A model generated the notes under the pieces. The model was not told where the DNA came from and made no database searches. It saw only the letters and a program-made list of their open reading frames with translations. Below are positions 20,676-22,484 of a DNA stretch of 22,484 nt, piece after piece (position 1 is the first letter of the stretch; each line of letters begins with the position of its first letter). Position numbers and translations under genes: made by a program. This DNA is from an uncultured Peptostreptococcaceae bacterium (GTDB lineage Bacteria > Bacillota > Clostridia > Peptostreptococcales > Anaerovoracaceae): positions 1-22,484 of the forward strand of contig CAJOQI010000127.1 in the NCBI GenBank assembly GCA_905236895.1. The letters run 5' to 3'.

Positions 20676-22484
20676 ATGAAGAAAAAATTGCTTGTTATAG
20701 CTATCATCTTGACCATGGTTTTTTCTCTGGCCTCCTGTGGCAAGTTTAAGAAGGACAAGGATTCCAAGAATCCTTCGGAAGCGTCCGAATCATCCTCTAC
20801 GGAAGACCTTACGGATCTTCAGGCGGAGTTTGCCGCCTTTGTTGATGAACAGTATAAACTTTCTATGGAGGAGAGCTATATTGCAACCCATATCTACTAT
20901 ATCGATCCGGAGGCTGCGGGCATCGACATGTCCAACGTAGAGGTAAGCTTTGGCACCGCCGGAGACGAAGAGTCCATGGAGGAAGACCGTACCTTTTACA
21001 GATCTCTTCTTGAGGCTCTGGAAGGCTTTGATAGAGAAAAACTGACCCGTCTTCAGCAGGATCAATACGACGCTCTTGAATGGGAAATCAAATCCGTTCT
21101 CAAATTGGCCGACGAAAAATTTGACTACTACGCACAGTATTATGCAGTGCCCAATAGCGTGGATTCCAATTTGATTTCCTATCTCTCCATGTGGCATTTA
21201 AGAAACGAGAGAGAGGTTCAGGACTTCATTCTTCTGGTGGACAGCATCCCTGCCTATGTGGATTCCACCATTGAATATGCAAAGAAACAGCAAGAGAAGA
21301 AACTCTTTATGACGGATTTCAATACGGTTATCGAAAACTGCGAAGAGGTGATTTCTCTTGGGATGGACAGCTTCATCATTACCAGAATGCTTGAAGAGAT
21401 TGAAAACGTAAAGGATCTGGACGCCGCGGCAAAGGAAAAATACAAGAAAGAAGTCCGCGAGGCCTTTAAGCGTTCCTATCTTCCCGCCTTTGAGACCATC
21501 AAAAAGGCCATGGAAGAGATGAAGGGCGGCTATAACCACAAGGGCAGCTTCTATGACTTTCCCAACGGCAAAGAGTATTACGCGGCTCTTCTCAACTATT
21601 CCCTTGGATCCTACGATGTTTCCGTTGATGATATAATGGCTCAGTCCAAAGAAACCTCCAACGAGCTTTTGGAAGATCTCTATCTGCTCTACGGAAAATT
21701 CTCCGACAAGGTTAACGATTTCTATATCAATCCACCTTCAACGGGGTATAAGGATTACGACTCCATTCTGAAGGATATGGAAAAGCTTATGCTTCAGGAT
21801 TTCCCCGAGGTAAAAAATCTTGAATATCAGATTCAGAAGGCGGACGAAGAAGAGAAGTTGGATGAAAAGCATGTTGCCGCATACTTTGTAATTCCTCCTG
21901 TGGACGGTGACCATATGCAGCAGATGAGGGTAAACCCCAGCAATACGGAAATGGGATCCCTTGATACCTATACCACCGTTACCCACGAAGGTTTCCCGGG
22001 CCATATGTATCAGTATTCATTTATTGCTGACAATATCGAGTCTGAATATATTAAGACCCTGGGTATTGACGGCATGGTTGAAGGCTATGCGGTTTACGCC
22101 CAATACTCCTCTTTGGATTATTTGAAGGATGTACCCAATATATCAAAGCAGCTGATTATGCTTAACGACAAAATCGGTTATCTGGACTATGGCTATGCGG
22201 ATATGGGAATCCAATACCTTGGATGGGGTCCGGAAGAAGTGGGAAGCTTCTTCGCAAGCGAAGGATATAATCTTTCTTCCGATACCATTAACGAGATCTA
22301 CGAATTCCTGAGATTCACCCCTGCCTATTACGAACCCTATGGCATGGGCTATCAGTTCATCGCCTCCGAGAGAGAAAGAGCAGAGGAAGCTCTTGGCGAA
22401 AAATTTGAAGCCAAGGAATTCAACAGAGCCCTCCTCATGGCAGGCCCAACCCCTCAGGTTGTAGTATCTCGCTATATTGACGAA
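20676..22484 (+). CDS. DUF885-family zinc-peptidase-like lipoprotein, C-terminus missing
   Basis: The frame from ATG 20676 stays open to the right edge (603 codons, no stop). A signal peptide ends in the lipobox LASC (Cys21), so it is probably lipid-anchored outside the membrane, followed by a Ser/Glu/Lys-rich linker (22-48). The bulk is helical. HEGFPGH (437-443) is the H-E-x-x-P-G-H motif of DUF885 proteins, which resemble gluzincin metallopeptidases. MVEGYAVYAQ carries Glu469, a suitable third zinc ligand 26 residues later. It is therefore likely an extracytoplasmic metallopeptidase; the substrate is unknown. Its ribosome site (AAGGAG) lies 11 bases before the ATG. It is divergent from marR across a 207-base promoter region. 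Confidence 0.88.
   Translation, partial: MKKKLLVIAIILTMVFSLASCGKFKKDKDSKNPSEASESSSTEDLTDLQAEFAAFVDEQYKLSMEESYIATHIYYIDPEAAGIDMSNVEVSFGTAGDEESMEEDRTFYRSLLEALEGFDREKLTRLQQDQYDALEWEIKSVLKLADEKFDYYAQYYAVPNSVDSNLISYLSMWHLRNEREVQDFILLVDSIPAYVDSTIEYAKKQQEKKLFMTDFNTVIENCEEVISLGMDSFIITRMLEEIENVKDLDAAAKEKYKKEVREAFKRSYLPAFETIKKAMEEMKGGYNHKGSFYDFPNGKEYYAALLNYSLGSYDVSVDDIMAQSKETSNELLEDLYLLYGKFSDKVNDFYINPPSTGYKDYDSILKDMEKLMLQDFPEVKNLEYQIQKADEEEKLDEKHVAAYFVIPPVDGDHMQQMRVNPSNTEMGSLDTYTTVTHEGFPGHMYQYSFIADNIESEYIKTLGIDGMVEGYAVYAQYSSLDYLKDVPNISKQLIMLNDKIGYLDYGYADMGIQYLGWGPEEVGSFFASEGYNLSSDTINEIYEFLRFTPAYYEPYGMGYQFIASERERAEEALGEKFEAKEFNRALLMAGPTPQVVVSRYIDE

Overview
The window comes from a low-to-mid GC, Gram-positive-type anaerobe, most likely a member of Bacillota class Clostridia. 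The indications are purine-rich Shine-Dalgarno sites, sigma-A-type promoters, lipoproteins and G5/DUF348 surface proteins without outer-membrane genes, an acetate-pathway phosphotransacetylase, and a family of small nucleases common in clostridia. I cannot name the genus from sequence alone.

Layout. (1) 1-3600: housekeeping genes. These are asnS (minus, cut by the left edge), a divergent PD-(D/E)XK nuclease-like gene, a 420-base gap with an inverted repeat and a 33-bp tandem repeat, and pta (minus) with its own promoter and terminator. (2) 3700-8740: a four-gene minus-strand cell-envelope operon, running from one promoter to one terminator. It encodes a secreted transglutaminase-like protein with wall-binding-like repeats, an MBOAT O-acyltransferase, a DHHW/AlgX-type SGNH partner, and a DUF348x3-G5 lipoprotein. 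The set suggests O-acylation and remodelling of an extracellular or wall polymer. (3) 8859-10106: a divergent gene for an unrecognised four-helix membrane protein with an EA-rich repetitive tail. (4) 10180-19413: a ten-gene, translationally coupled minus-strand operon encoding a multisubunit Mrp/Mbh-type cation/proton antiporter. The order is E, F, G, MbhD-like, an MbhE-MrpB fusion, C, D, then three more NuoL/M/N-type subunits. That makes four ion-channel-type subunits with no hydrogenase or dehydrogenase module in view. (5) 19791-20468: a MarR-type regulator with a histidine-rich duplicated insert, and two matching palindromes bracketing its promoter. (6) 20676-right edge: a DUF885-type zinc-peptidase-like lipoprotein on the plus strand, incomplete.

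The most noteworthy points are the four-antiporter Mrp/Mbh hybrid operon with a His-rich loop in one subunit, the His-rich MarR with its probable operators, the transglutaminase/acyltransferase operon, and three genes whose promoters sit so close to the ATG that their mRNAs look leaderless.

All functional calls rest on reading translated sequence and motifs by eye. No database search or structure prediction was run.
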